This document shows, in pieces, positions 12,465 to 48,047 of a DNA stretch of 64,000 bases. Made by a program: the position numbers and the translations under genes. The DNA comes from Maylandia zebra (lineage: Eukaryota > Chordata > Actinopteri > Cichliformes > Cichlidae), in contig NC_135173.1 in assembly GCF_041146795.1 (NCBI RefSeq), positions 56,472,865-56,536,864 on the forward strand. Direction: 5' to 3'. The notes beneath the pieces were generated by a model, which saw only the letters and a list, made by a program, of their open reading frames with translations, did no database searches and was not told the origin of the DNA. Within the stretch, counting starts at the first letter, position 1, and every line of letters begins with the position of its first letter.

Positions 12465-12866
12465 CTTTGTTCACATGTATACGTATGCAAGATGCTATAT
12501 GTTAATGACCCTATGCATATTCATGTAACCACAATAAAAGGAGTGCTATGGGGAACCTGGCTGAGAGTCTGACAGAGGTCAAGTGGTGGGACGACACTTA
12601 GCTCCAGGCAGGTCTCCCTCATGCATGAGTAAACCAGAGAACTTTGGTGCCTTGTCTCTTGCTTTTTGCTGCGTAGCAAATTGTCCTTAACGTTCCAGCG
12701 AATAGGTTCAAGCTACAAACCTATCATTTATCTTTGATAAAAGTCACACAATTGACATTAACAACCCCAAAAGGAATGTTACCGGTACATAGATGTTTTG
12801 TCATTTATTCAAGAAAATGATCAATATATGTATTATTCTTCTATGGGAGACGCAAGTACTCCCTTG
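11456..12866. other. intergenic, no gene seen
   Basis: No supported exon. A perfect (CA)n microsatellite sits at 12424-12458. The remainder is ordinary AT-rich sequence. Confidence 0.55.
12424..12458. repeat. (CA)n microsatellite
   Basis: About 17 uninterrupted CA units. Confidence 0.95.
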
Positions 12867-12990
12867 ACATCAATTCAGTTCAATTTTATTTATTTATACA
12901 GTACCAAATCACAACAGTCACCTCAAGGCGCTTTATATTTTAAGGTAGACCCTACAATAATACATACAGAGAAAAACCCAACAAACTGAA
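12867..12990. repeat. dispersed teleost repeat fragment
   Basis: Carries the series AATTTTATTTATTTATA, CCAAATCACAACA, CCTCAAGGCGCTTTATAT and GTAGACCCTACAATAATACA, which I recognise as an abundant interspersed repeat of percomorph genomes (family knowledge, not tested here). An open frame across it is chance. Confidence 0.65.
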
Positions 12991-15195
12991 CTATGTCACT
13001 TTCAGCATTATAGATGGTCTGTAACCACATGTTTCATTGTATCTTGATACTGTTTTTCTTACTGGTTTGAGTAAAATGCTTTATATTTATAAATGTTAGC
13101 ATTACATTTATGTGGTCTATGTAACTGTTCAGTTCAGGACTAAAATGGTATGTGGGGCCTAAAATAAGATTTTGAGGAACAACCTCTGATCTTTTGTTGC
13201 TTTATTTCTTCCACAAGCAAAAAAATCAATCCAAACTCACTCTTTCTTTGCCTCTTTTCCGTATTTAAAGAAGAGATGCCAACTCTGTCCCCATGTAGGT
13301 TAAAACAAACCAAGTAAAAGATGGCCTTGATTTAAACATGTCATCTGTCATAACTGATCAAAATATTTTTGCAAACTTTTGTTCCTTTCATTAATATAAA
13401 AACATTCAATCAAATTCTTGGCTTGAATTTTTTTCCTTCTTTTGTAGCTAATTCATTTCTTTAAACTCTCTTAGCTTTAACAACACTTAGTTAAACTTAG
13501 TAAATTAGTCAGCAGCAAAACAGTAGGCAGCAAGTGGTAAATAACAGGAGGCAAATAGGCATCTCCATCTCACATGAGTAATCATGCTTCTCACGTGAAA
13601 TAGCGCGACGGCTGGGATACTGCCATGCTTATTACAGCACCTGTGAAAGAGTGTCTCCACTGCGAGGTTTCACACAGTTCAGTGGCTCAGTGTATCCTCT
13701 CACAGGAGTCAAGCTTGATTCTGTAAATCAATTATGGAAAGGGCTTAGTAACTGTGGTTTGACAAAGTACGTTAATGAGTGACTGCAGGTGTGAAAGACT
13801 GAATGTGTGTGTCATGCCACCTCGGGCTTTTGGTTGGATTATCAAACAATGAGCCCGAGGGCACAGACCACTAATTATTATGAAAATACAGCATCTGGAT
13901 CAAGCAATTTACTGCACTAAATCACTTTCGTCATTGCTTTCCTCTAATGCACGCTGTATTCTTTTTTTATTTCATATCTAATTTATAGATTAAACAAAAA
14001 AGGCTTATTTATAGTGCAATATGTGCAATAGTGCTGTATTTCCTTAGTATAGGGGAAATAGGCAGAGCTGATAAGGAGATGTTGAACATATACCCTACTT
14101 AACCAAACTACCACACTGCCTTCTACTGGTCTCACCTAGCAAAGACAGGTGCTTTCCTCCAATTGAAATTGGCTTCTTTAGTTCAGTATAAACTTCTTCA
14201 AAAAGTCCATTTACACACTTACTCATAAACAGCTCAACAATGAGGTTGTATTTTAATGCTTTAAACCCTTGATATACTAATTTTGTATTTTTAAAAAATC
14301 CTTTACAACTCCAGTTAAAGTTACAGTTAAAATCATAAAGAGTTCATTTGCAGGCCCCTTCAACATTATTACTAATAAACAGTTGTGTTTTACTGCTATT
14401 AAGCAATGCACAGCTGGATTTGCATGGTGCTATATAAACATCAAATTATAGTAATTATGATTATTTCACTTGTGACAGTATATTTACTGCTTTACTACAT
14501 AATGGCATGTGTTTCAATTATTTTACCCACCATAATTTAAATATTTTTGATGGGACAGCCACCCTCCAACTAACTTTGACCAGACACACAATGCTGTGAG
14601 CCAGAGGGACTAAATAAGAGAATAGCAAAAGTAGAGCAACAGCTAAACTTATAAGCACAACCAATTGACCAAAGGAGGCCAACTTAGTGTGGAGCGTTTT
14701 CATATAGATCTTCAGCTCTCCCGTGAGGCCATTCTTGCAGATGTTAGGGCAGAACTCTGACTAGACACATAAACTAGAAACAGACTGTAGCAGAGGGTGG
14801 CCACTAACTGCTCCAGACTTCAGACTTGATAAATAACACCATTCAGATTTCACACAGCTTCTGGTAAAACTCTCACTGACTTCCAGGAAGTAAACAATGA
14901 ATTTCAGTATCTTTACATAAGTCTTTGATGTCACCTGACATTTAAAAGTGATTTTCTAAGTACATGAAAAGTTCTGGTCTTAAAGAGCTTTGTGCTTTAA
15001 ACAACCTAACATATGTAATTTAAAAAAGTATGCAAAGCCCTAAAACTGCAAAAGCTCAAACTTAATTTTCTGCATGTAGCAATCTGAAAAACCATGGAAG
15101 CCCTTTATGGACTTGAACTTACCCCACCTTCCCTTCATATGCTTTATACAACATCTCATGCACCAGTTTGTTTGTTTTTTCCCCAACAATTAACT
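12991..15195. other. intergenic, no gene seen
   Basis: AT-rich, with only short open frames that lack codon bias or domain signal. Nothing recognisable. Confidence 0.5.
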
Positions 15196-15345
15196 GCTTT
15201 TCATCTCACCAATCTGGAGCAACTCATGGTTCAGTATCTTCTCCAAGTAAACATTGGCATACAGACTGAAGCAGCCAAGGTTTGAACTACCAACTTTCCA
15301 ACTAGCACATGGCCTGCTCAACCTCCTGAGCCACAGTCACAGTCA
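15195..15345 (-). mobile_element. tRNA-derived SINE, antisense
   Basis: Read on the minus strand from about 15345 it starts GTGGCTCAGGAGGTTGAGCA (A box) and reaches TTGGTAGTTCAAACCTTGG (B-box region) about 45 nt later. The SINE tail is missing, so this is a head fragment. Confidence 0.65.
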
Positions 15346-16848
15346 CCAAAGCTACAGTACAGTTTACTACAGTACAAATGTCATACCTTAAACATAATGA
15401 CTCAGACATGTCAAAACCTGTTGCAGTTAACCATTATTGTGGTTAAACAAGCAACAACAACACTCTGAAAAAAGTGTAGGTTCAGAGTGCACAGGCAGTG
15501 AGAGTGAGCTGGGCGATTATACTAACAATGAAGAGAAACTATGTGAAGAGCAAGTATAAGAAGAGTAATTTCATATTAGACAGAAAAAAACTGAAAAAAG
15601 TTAATGATGAACAGTCATGTGAAAAAGAAAGCTTTCACTGGTGAAAAACTCTAATGCTTTTTTCTTATTTTCTCTGAAGAACCTTTCCAAGATATCAACT
15701 ATACATAGTCCGAGCTGTTGGACCTGTATGGGATAAATCCACTCACCCATACACAGAGATAAAGAGAGGGAATTTTATCTGTTATCTACACCATAGACCA
15801 CCAGCAGAGGGCACGCAAGGCAGATCATAGTCTGATCCAAGCCTATAGTCCGGCCTTCTGAACGAATTATTGTGCAAGAAATGCAACTGATCAACAATCA
15901 CATCCGTATGGAGAAAGTTTCTTTGTGACAGTTAAACCACTGGTTGTAACAGGAAGAAAACTACAATCAGAGCTACCAAACAACCAACTGTTAAAAATCT
16001 CATGCCTTTTTAAATCTAATACTTTCTTTCACCTCGCTGAGAATAAATATTCCTGCCCCCAGAGAAGTGTGTGGCACCTGATGGAGCAGCTGTTTCCTTC
16101 CTTTTTACCCACTTGGAGCTGCTGACCCACGAGGAATATTCAGCTCAAAAGAGGATGTGATTTAATCACATTACTGCATGATCAGCCCTATCTGACTCGT
16201 GGTTCTAGTTCTTGACTCCTCACTTCTTAATGACTCACAGATTCTCCAAGTCTGAAATAATTAGTATGCCCCATTTAATCATCAGCTGAAATCCTCTCTA
16301 GTAAAACAACATGTTACAAACCCTTTCCCAGACCAGACCACCGAGTTGCCCAGCGACTGCCTGGATTTTCAGAGACTTAATATGAAAAGAAGGGATTGGC
16401 TTGTAGAAGCTCAGCCACAGCTGATTTCACTTGTAAAGTCCAATACTGCTTTTCTTACACATTTTTTTCCAATGAAAATACTCAGTTCTTTCTGTCTCAC
16501 AAGGTTAAACTACAGATAAAAATTTAATTGTGCGAACAGAACATATGAAAATAAATGCTTTAAAATGGCTCTGTTAAAAAGATTGCGATAAAATAATTCA
16601 ATATCAGAAATTTATTTCTATTGAGTAAAGACTGATAAGCAAATTCACTTTACTGTAATGACTGCAGCAGTGAAATAGCTGTTGAAAATATGTCTAAAAG
16701 TTTAATCTTCCTGCCACTCAGATTTTTTCCTCTAATGGAAGAAAATAGTTGGATTGTGCTCCTAACAGGAGTCTTGTGGTTTCGAAGTCTCATGGTTTCA
16801 TGAAAATGCATCCAACTCAAAAAAAAAACACCCATGACATGGTTCTTT
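15346..16848. other. intergenic, no gene seen
   Basis: No supported gene or recognised repeat. Confidence 0.5.
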
Positions 16849-16953
16849 TCTCCTCTCCTCTCCTCTTTCCTTCCCTTCCCTTCCCTTCCCCTTCCTTTCC
16901 TTTCCTTTCCTTTCCTTTCCTTTCCTTTCCTTTCCTTTCCTTTCCTTTCCTTT
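16849..16953. repeat. polypyrimidine (CTTTC)n minisatellite
   Basis: A run of pure C/T on the plus strand, moving from TCTCC units through TTCCC units to about 14 TTTCC pentamers. The strand bias is complete over about 100 nt. Long open frames on both strands here are produced by the 5-nt period. Confidence 0.95.
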
Positions 16954-17165
16954 CTGTAACTGACAAAACTGCTGTTTGAATTTCACATGACAAGGCCTGA
17001 TAGTCTGAGATAGATATATTGCCTAAGGATTATCATATGACTCAGGGTTGCCATAAGTACAGGTCTGTACAGGCTTATATTAAACAAGATCAGGAGACAG
17101 GGGGAAGGGATTTCTTATGAATGAATGTGTTATTCAATGTGGAATAAGCAACTAGAATTAGAGTG

Positions 17166-17530
17166 TTCAAATTCAAATTCAAATTTTATTTGTCACACAC
17201 ACAACCATACACAGTATGACATGAGGTGAAATGCTTGTAGCTGTGCAGTGCAATGCCCGACCATTAAATGACAGTGGTTTTACAGTATTTACAATTTACA
17301 GGTTATACAAAATTTACAGATTTAACTTAGAAATTTACAGTAAAAAAAAATGTGAAAATAGCAGAAAGAGATTATAAATTATAGGAAGTGTGCATGAAGA
17401 AAAACCAGGTGTGTGTGGTGATGTGATGTGTGTGAGAGTCCAGTTATATAGTGATGTGATGTGTGTGGGAGAGTCCTACACCTGGCTCAGGGCCCGAATA
17501 GCCTGGGGGAAGAAGCTCCTCATTCTCTCT
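17166..17530 (+). repeat. dispersed repeat (probable LINE 3' end derivative)
   Basis: Starts with a triplicated ATTCAA unit and TTTTATTTGTCACACACACA, and ends with a GGGCCCGAATAGCCTGGGGG stretch and AGAAGCTCCTCATTCTCTCTGTT. A second, diverged copy with the same order of landmarks lies at 54290-54630. Two GTGATGTGATGTGTGTG units (about 17418 and 17451) form a short internal duplication. Confidence 0.6.
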
Positions 17531-17844
17531 GTTATGACATTAAATATTTTATCCAGACTATTTTGTTTTGTATGTTAAATTGTATTTTCTTCATTGGGCT
17601 GTATTAACTAATTATCTTGTTAAGGAAGACTAATCAATTGAGGAAAAGTATAATGTATTTGCATCTGATTTACAAGATAATAAAGGCTAACTATACAATA
17701 TATTAAAAATATCTGTGATTAAAGCCTCAACCTTGTTAAACTTATTAAAAACTATTTTCTCCTCAGCACACCTTAAGCTATTTTCTTTTCTCGAACTCCG
17801 GAGTGTATTTTTTAGCCCTTCTAAATGTATTTACAGTAAGCTAC

Positions 17845-17864
17845 TATAAAAGGTGGGCGGGGCC
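17845..17864 (+). promoter_or_regulatory. cert1: cert1 promoter: TATA box and GC box
   Basis: TATAAAA at 17845-17851 is followed at once by a Sp1/KLF-type GGGCGGGGCC at 17855-17864. The next 650 nt are richer in CpG than the flanks, include a GACGTCAG CRE-like site near 17969, and lead to the cert1 start codon at 18490. The position fits a core promoter; the transcription start itself cannot be read from sequence. Confidence 0.5.
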
Positions 17865-17982
17865 TGTTTCCAATTTAGGAGGGGATTTGATGACATGCTT
17901 CAGCCAGCGCCCCTGCGCACCACACAATTGAGAACAGGCGCTCTAGCACGAACCAAGAGGAAGCCCCAGACGTCAGTTGAAC

Positions 17983-18057
17983 ATGGCGTTGAGCTGGATA
18001 GCTGTCAAAAACCTACCTAGGAAAAAAAGCGCTGTAAGGGTCACGGCGTTTTTCTGA
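17983..18057 (+). promoter_or_regulatory. upstream ORF in the cert1 leader
   Basis: A 24-codon frame, MALSWIAV... ending in TGA at 18055-18057, begins with an ATG in strong context (A at -3, G at +4) about 430 nt before the cert1 ATG. If the transcript starts near the TATA box at 17845, ribosomes would meet this ATG first. It is not in frame with cert1 without its own stop. Whether part of this leader is spliced out is unknown. Confidence 0.4.
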
Positions 18058-18489
18058 AACTCTACTGCGGATTAGTCGTAAATACTGAAGCTATTTTGAA
18101 CACGTTTATCTGCTTTTCATCCGAGTCTCTTATTTCTGGGACTCAGTGAACGCTGAAGAAAAGGGCGGTAGAGCGGTGTTGACAGCTAAGGTACCGGACT
18201 CAGCTAACGTTGATCTCTGTCAGAAAATGTGTTGAAACCTCCTTTGCTAACTAACGTTTACTAGCTGGGAGCTAGCTGTTGATTTTGTGTGTCCTAAGAT
18301 ATTAGTCAGTCGATAAGAGCGCAACATGGTTCTATAAACTGTTGCTCGTTTTTTCTTTCTTTTTTGGTTTTGTTTTGTTTATTTGTTTGTTTTTTCGGGT
18401 CCAAGAAACTGGGCTACTATATTGTCATTCCAAACCTAACGTCATATGCCAGGTTTGTGTCCCCGGTGTTAGTGAGATAGGTTACGAAA

Positions 18490-35933
<17,444 letters not shown>

Positions 35934-37309
35934 AGCACACAGGCAAGACATCACACACAAGTGTTCCAATGTTTTGTGTGTGTGTTTTTTACCACTGAAT
36001 ACTTGTTGAATACAAATGCAACAAATCAACACAAAGCATCTCCATTTTTTTCAGTGTTGAAACGCAAGGCCAGAACTTCACCTGAAGCTTTAAGCACACA
36101 CTGTAAGCAAATTGTCAGCTGCTCTGTTGTCCTCAACAGAATTTATTAAAGTTCCCCTCAAAAAGGGGTTAAAGGGCTCCCACCCTTCCTGATTTCTGAA
36201 TTCAAATAAAAATATGTTGACCTCAAATAATATAATCTCTGAAATGGGACTTCATTTAGAAAATGATGGCCTGCAGTCATTCAGACTTAAACGATTGTAA
36301 CCCAGAAAGGATTTCCAAATGTCTCTCTTGAGAGATACCCGGCCAGCTGTGAGGCAGTTAGTTCTTGTCCCTGCAGCAGCACTTAATGCTATCTTTAACG
36401 CTATCAGGTTGTCTCTGTTTAGAGAGAACAAATGATATAAATCTATGTTCTGTAAGGTTGTAAAAATAAACAGAAATGTTAGATAATTGAAATTAAATAT
36501 TCAGCTCTGGTTTGATGTTTATTTTTTCAAATACCTAACTCGTACATTTACAGCTTTCCTTTAAGCTGCTCACATTTCCTAGTAAAACAACATGAATGAT
36601 TTGAGCCAACTGTAATCTTTTCTAAAGGTTACAGAGGTCCAGAGGGCTGTCATTCACACATGACCCCTATGACATTAAAACTTGATCTGACTTGTGCTCT
36701 CTGATGAAGACGCCTCTTTTTGGTTCTGAAGGAGGGACAGGACATCATGTACGTTACCTGTATGGCTTTATAGTTACATCACTGTTAATATGTTGGAGTG
36801 TCTTTGAACATATTTCAAGTGTTTCATGAATTGTAATTAGTGACATTAGCATTTTTGCTGAAGATCTGCAAAGCTTTTTTTTTTTTTTTTTTTTTTTTTA
36901 ACTTGAGCCCAAATGCCTTAGTTTTCCAGCAAACTGTAGATCCAGACTTGGATAAAGAGGGTGCTCTTAGTGCACCCTTTGAAATCACTAGTGAAGTGCC
37001 TCATGGCTATGCTCCCCTTGTTAATGTTTAATTAAAGCTTGAATGAACCATGTGATATGTTACAGAAGGCTGGCAGGATGTTTTCACAAGTATTCTGAAG
37101 ATTTCTGAATCAAATTTGGATTAATTTTACTAGAAGCCATCAACTTTTCTGTCAGTATTTCTGGGATTTGTTACAAAATTAATCGGTTAAAATGTCTTTG
37201 TATCATGTATTTTCTGTCTGAAGATGTCGATTGTACATGTACAGGACTGTTAAGTCTATAGAGTTAAGTAAGACTCTGCTTAGCTTAAGTAAAGTTTTTC
37301 TTATTAGTG

Positions 37310-37400
37310 ACGCACCAAAATATCGGTACCTCCTGATATTGGCCTTGTTGGCTGATATAGTGACGTCATTTGCCGATATTTTCCCGTTATAGAACGCGGT
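37310..37400. mobile_element. fragment of a GATAT-rich hAT-type MITE
   Basis: GACGCACCAAAATATCGG, CTGATATTGGCC and TTTGCCGATATTTTCC are the landmarks of a common vertebrate hAT-derived short element whose ends read ...CGATATCGGCC. Only one end is preserved. Confidence 0.45.
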
Positions 37401-38110
37401 GTGATGAAGAGATCCATGACTTTAAAATGGGTCGGTTCTTTTTATAATTGTTTGTTTCCCTGGGCAGAAGGGGAATAAATAACCAAAAAGACAAACTGCT
37501 GGCACCAACCATTGCTGTTGGCCATATTGTTTTTGGTTCACAAGAAGTGCATCCCTGTTTTGTTTTGTTTTTTTCTAGGAACAGTTTTCATGCAATACAC
37601 TGCTAAACATTTAAGTAAATGTAAAAATGTAAATGTTAAAAGCCAAGTTCTTTTTGTCAAGCACACAGGATGGATAAAGATTTCTTTTCCCTACAAGCTT
37701 CAAATTTAAGATATCAGTATTGTTGCCAGGGTACTTCTTTTTTTCTTTTTTTTTTAAGTTGCATTTTCACCTGTTGAGAGCATAGTGTTTTTTTTTTTTT
37801 CTTTGTTTTTCTGGGGTGGTGTCATTGGCAGATTTGTAGCTGTTTCAGGCTTCACTCAAAAGCATTTAATTTTTTTCAAGCTCTTTGCTGAAAAATGTTG
37901 GCGATATAAAATGATGCTCAGCCACGCAGCTAAGAGTAACAACACCATGCTGAAGCTCATTCACCTAAAACAGGCATTTGTAATACAGGTTTGTCAAATC
38001 CGAATGTAATTTGATTTTTTTTTTTTTTGGTAAATCTGTTTATACTTATGCTGTGGGATCAACTTATAAATGTACTGTGATAACATGGCTCTGCCCTGTT
38101 TTTAAAGTGG

Positions 38111-38116
38111 AATAAA
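38111..38116 (+). terminator. cert1: cert1 distal poly(A) signal
   Basis: AATAAA with a downstream GTTTGTATTGTTTGGGG element 20-40 nt later. No other plus-strand signal of this quality follows before the convergent gene. Confidence 0.4.
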
Positions 38117-38204
38117 TAAGTTTATCCTCCAGTTTGTATTGTTTGGGGTCATTTGTTGCCATTTTTTGTATTTTGTATGTGTATAACATAATTCTGTTGG
38201 CTCC

Positions 38205-38345
38205 ATAATGTAGTGGGTTACACATTTGCCTAACAAGTGAAAGAGTCCTGATTTGATTCTTGGAGGAGACACTAAATCCCTTCGGGGTTGTATGATGAAG
38301 GGCATCCACTGCATTTAAAAAACAAACTGCCCATTTGAACATAAA
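38205..38345 (+). mobile_element. tRNA-derived SINE between cert1 and hmgcr
   Basis: Head: A-box-like TGTAGTGGGTTACACATTTG and B-box-like TTTGATTCTTGGAGGAGACA. Body: CCCTTCGGGGTTGT and AAGGGCATCCACTGCA, in the order of a SINE family I recognise from teleosts. It fills much of the 0.5-kb gap between the two convergent genes. Confidence 0.7.
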
Positions 38346-38634
38346 ATTACTTTTCATTTCAAATGAATAAACTATGTGCATAGAATCACCAGTTATTAAA
38401 ATAACTTAGCTTTACCCCCATATTAGGTTTTTAAAAAGCTTTTTCTTTTCTCCTCCTGGAAGTCTAATGCAGTCTTCTTTACTGTGTAAGAATAGATTTC
38501 ATGTCAGGCTTCTTTAAGTGCCTCGTCTCTCTCTTAAGCCTGTATTTGACTCAGTTTGTTCATCTGCTAACTGGAAAAGGCCCCAAGTGTTGATTCCAGT
38601 CTTGTTAATGTTAAAGAAAGACAAACACGGTATT

Positions 38635-39574
38635 GTCAACAAAAGCTTGTCATTTATTTTTTTAAATAAGACAGTTAAGTTTACTTTTATCATAATTGGT
38701 TATTCTAAAGTGTGCAGCGCAAGGCTCAATTTCTAAAACATACTGTATGTAAGGGCACTTCTGAGTGTCACTGCTTTCTGAAAATGAGCAGGACCTGCAG
38801 TCAGTGATAATTTATACCCAGTCCTTCAGTTCCACAGATGACACTGTACCGTAAAGGTTTAATTATTATGGCTTCCAATTTTCCTCAAAAACTTGTAGAA
38901 GTAGTTGATCAGAATCTGAACCAAACACATCCTTCTGCTGGCAACAGCTTCATTCATTGAAGCGAGAATTCCAACACCCACGGGCAATCTACAGTATACA
39001 CAGTATACAGTAGCACCTTCACTCAGGGAGGGATGAGCATATCTACGTAGTGGTGCCTACAACACTGGTAAAAACACATTTGCACATAAAGTTGACTTTC
39101 AGAACCTGAGCACAAGCTGCCCACTACACTCTCTCAAGCAAGCTTTTGATAAATGCAAAGATCCATTTGTCCCAAAAAATAAAAACGATGATGATGACTG
39201 CATGAGGATCTCATTTCATTCAGCTCATGTAAAAGCCATTCGGACATCCCATCCATCCTTTGCGACCCATCAGAGGCACAGGACTCTTGTAACTTGTGCA
39301 GCACGATGGATTTTACTTGTCTAAACACCATCAGTCTCTTGCACTTCTCTCAAAGATCAGTAGCAGAATTAACAGGTTCTCAAACAATATTACAAAGTTC
39401 AGATGCAGAAAAATGGCACAAATTAACAACCAAAACTTAAGGCCTCAGCTCACAAACCAGTGAGGTAATAAAACAAAGCAAGCACATGTTGGCTCTGTTC
39501 ATTAACACTCTGATATCTGGATGTCCACAGGTTCGCTTTTAGAACCGCATCACGACGGCCCATCGATGTTAGTG
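38635..39574 (-). other. hmgcr: hmgcr 3' UTR
   Basis: Noncoding sequence downstream of the hmgcr TGA (39577-39575 on the minus strand). A minus-strand AATAAA lies at 38658-38653 and is the likely end, giving about 0.9 kb of UTR. The 3' ends of cert1 and hmgcr would then be about 0.5 kb apart. Confidence 0.45.
38653..38658 (-). terminator. hmgcr: hmgcr poly(A) signal
   Basis: TTTATT on the plus strand, i.e. AATAAA on the coding strand, followed by a TTTTGTTG stretch. Confidence 0.4.
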
Positions 39575-47218
<7,644 letters not shown>

Positions 47219-47639
47219 GGTCTCAGGATATCTTCCTACTACACAAGATCCCAGAATCACCTGCGTTACAAGAACATTGTCCAGTCACTGGTAGTTAGCA
47301 AGTCTGACTTCTGTACGGCTTTAAAATCAAAATGCAGCTTGTGTGATGATGGCGAAATATAGTGAAAGACGATCGTCAAGTTTAATATACACACTCGGTC
47401 GCCGCAGTGCTGTCAAAAGGATTTAAACAATAGGATTCACAAAGGTATCATTACTCCTGGTTAGCATTACCTAGATGTTAACACACTGAGGCTATATTAG
47501 CGCAGCTTAGCTAATGCTAGTTACCGTAACATCGGTCAACATTAGCTACGCTGACTAATTTTACAGCCTGTCACCAAAATAACTTAATCCCCCTGGCTCA
47601 TTACATTTTAAGTACTACTCTGCATTATACGGAAACCTG
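47219..47639 (-). other. hmgcr 5' leader/first intron region
   Basis: Sequence between the coding start and the promoter elements. The 5' untranslated exon or exons and an intron must lie here, but no single donor/acceptor pair stands out enough to call. Confidence 0.35.
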
Positions 47640-47830
47640 TAAACATACAAAGAGTTTCTTCGTGGTCAGAGAGTCCTTTCCATAGCGACAGTGCCCTTCC
47701 CACAAATCGCTTAGCCTGCTACATTGCCTGATCTGATGTAATGAAACTAATATGGCGATCCGGAAATACTGACGTCAATCCGCTTGTGAAGTCCTGACGT
47801 ATGAACCCTGCTTCCGGCTCCAAGCTCCTG
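47640..47830 (-). promoter_or_regulatory. hmgcr: hmgcr promoter region
   Basis: Upstream of the hmgcr start at 47218, with room for a noncoding first exon as in mammals. It holds a perfect palindromic CRE, TGACGTCA, at 47770-47777, a second TGACGT at 47795-47800, and ETS-type sites CCGGAA (47760-47765) and TTCCGG (47812-47817). A CRE is known in mammalian HMGCR promoters. I could not identify a convincing sterol-response element. No TATA box is evident. Confidence 0.55.
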
Positions 47831-48047
47831 CTGAGTTAATAGAGGCTGTTGCAGTTATACCGTTTAGTAGTTTAGTAGTACAGTGTATCTTATTTTATTT
47901 AACACAAACAAGCCCTCAAGAATAATCAGTGGTCGTTGTCTGCATCTGTGGCTTTTATCAGCGCTGTTCATGTGGATCACGTCTCTGCTTTTTTTCATTC
48001 AAAGACGAAGGTAGTGGCCTACTTTTGCCCAGCGAGATTTTTTTTTT

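Larger units (their letters stand above)
35934..38130 (+). other. cert1: cert1 3' UTR
   Basis: Noncoding sequence after the TGA at 35931-35933. AATAAA at 36205-36210 could end a short transcript. AATAAA at 38111-38116, followed by a GT-rich stretch, fits a long one, giving about 2.2 kb of UTR. It contains a T23 run at 36877-36899 and a transposon fragment at 37310-37400. Lengths are inferred from signals only. Confidence 0.45.

Noticed and set aside
16749..16986. Open frames on both strands with repeated LSFPF/GKERK residues
   Set aside because: They come from the 5-nt period of the polypyrimidine tract, not from a protein.
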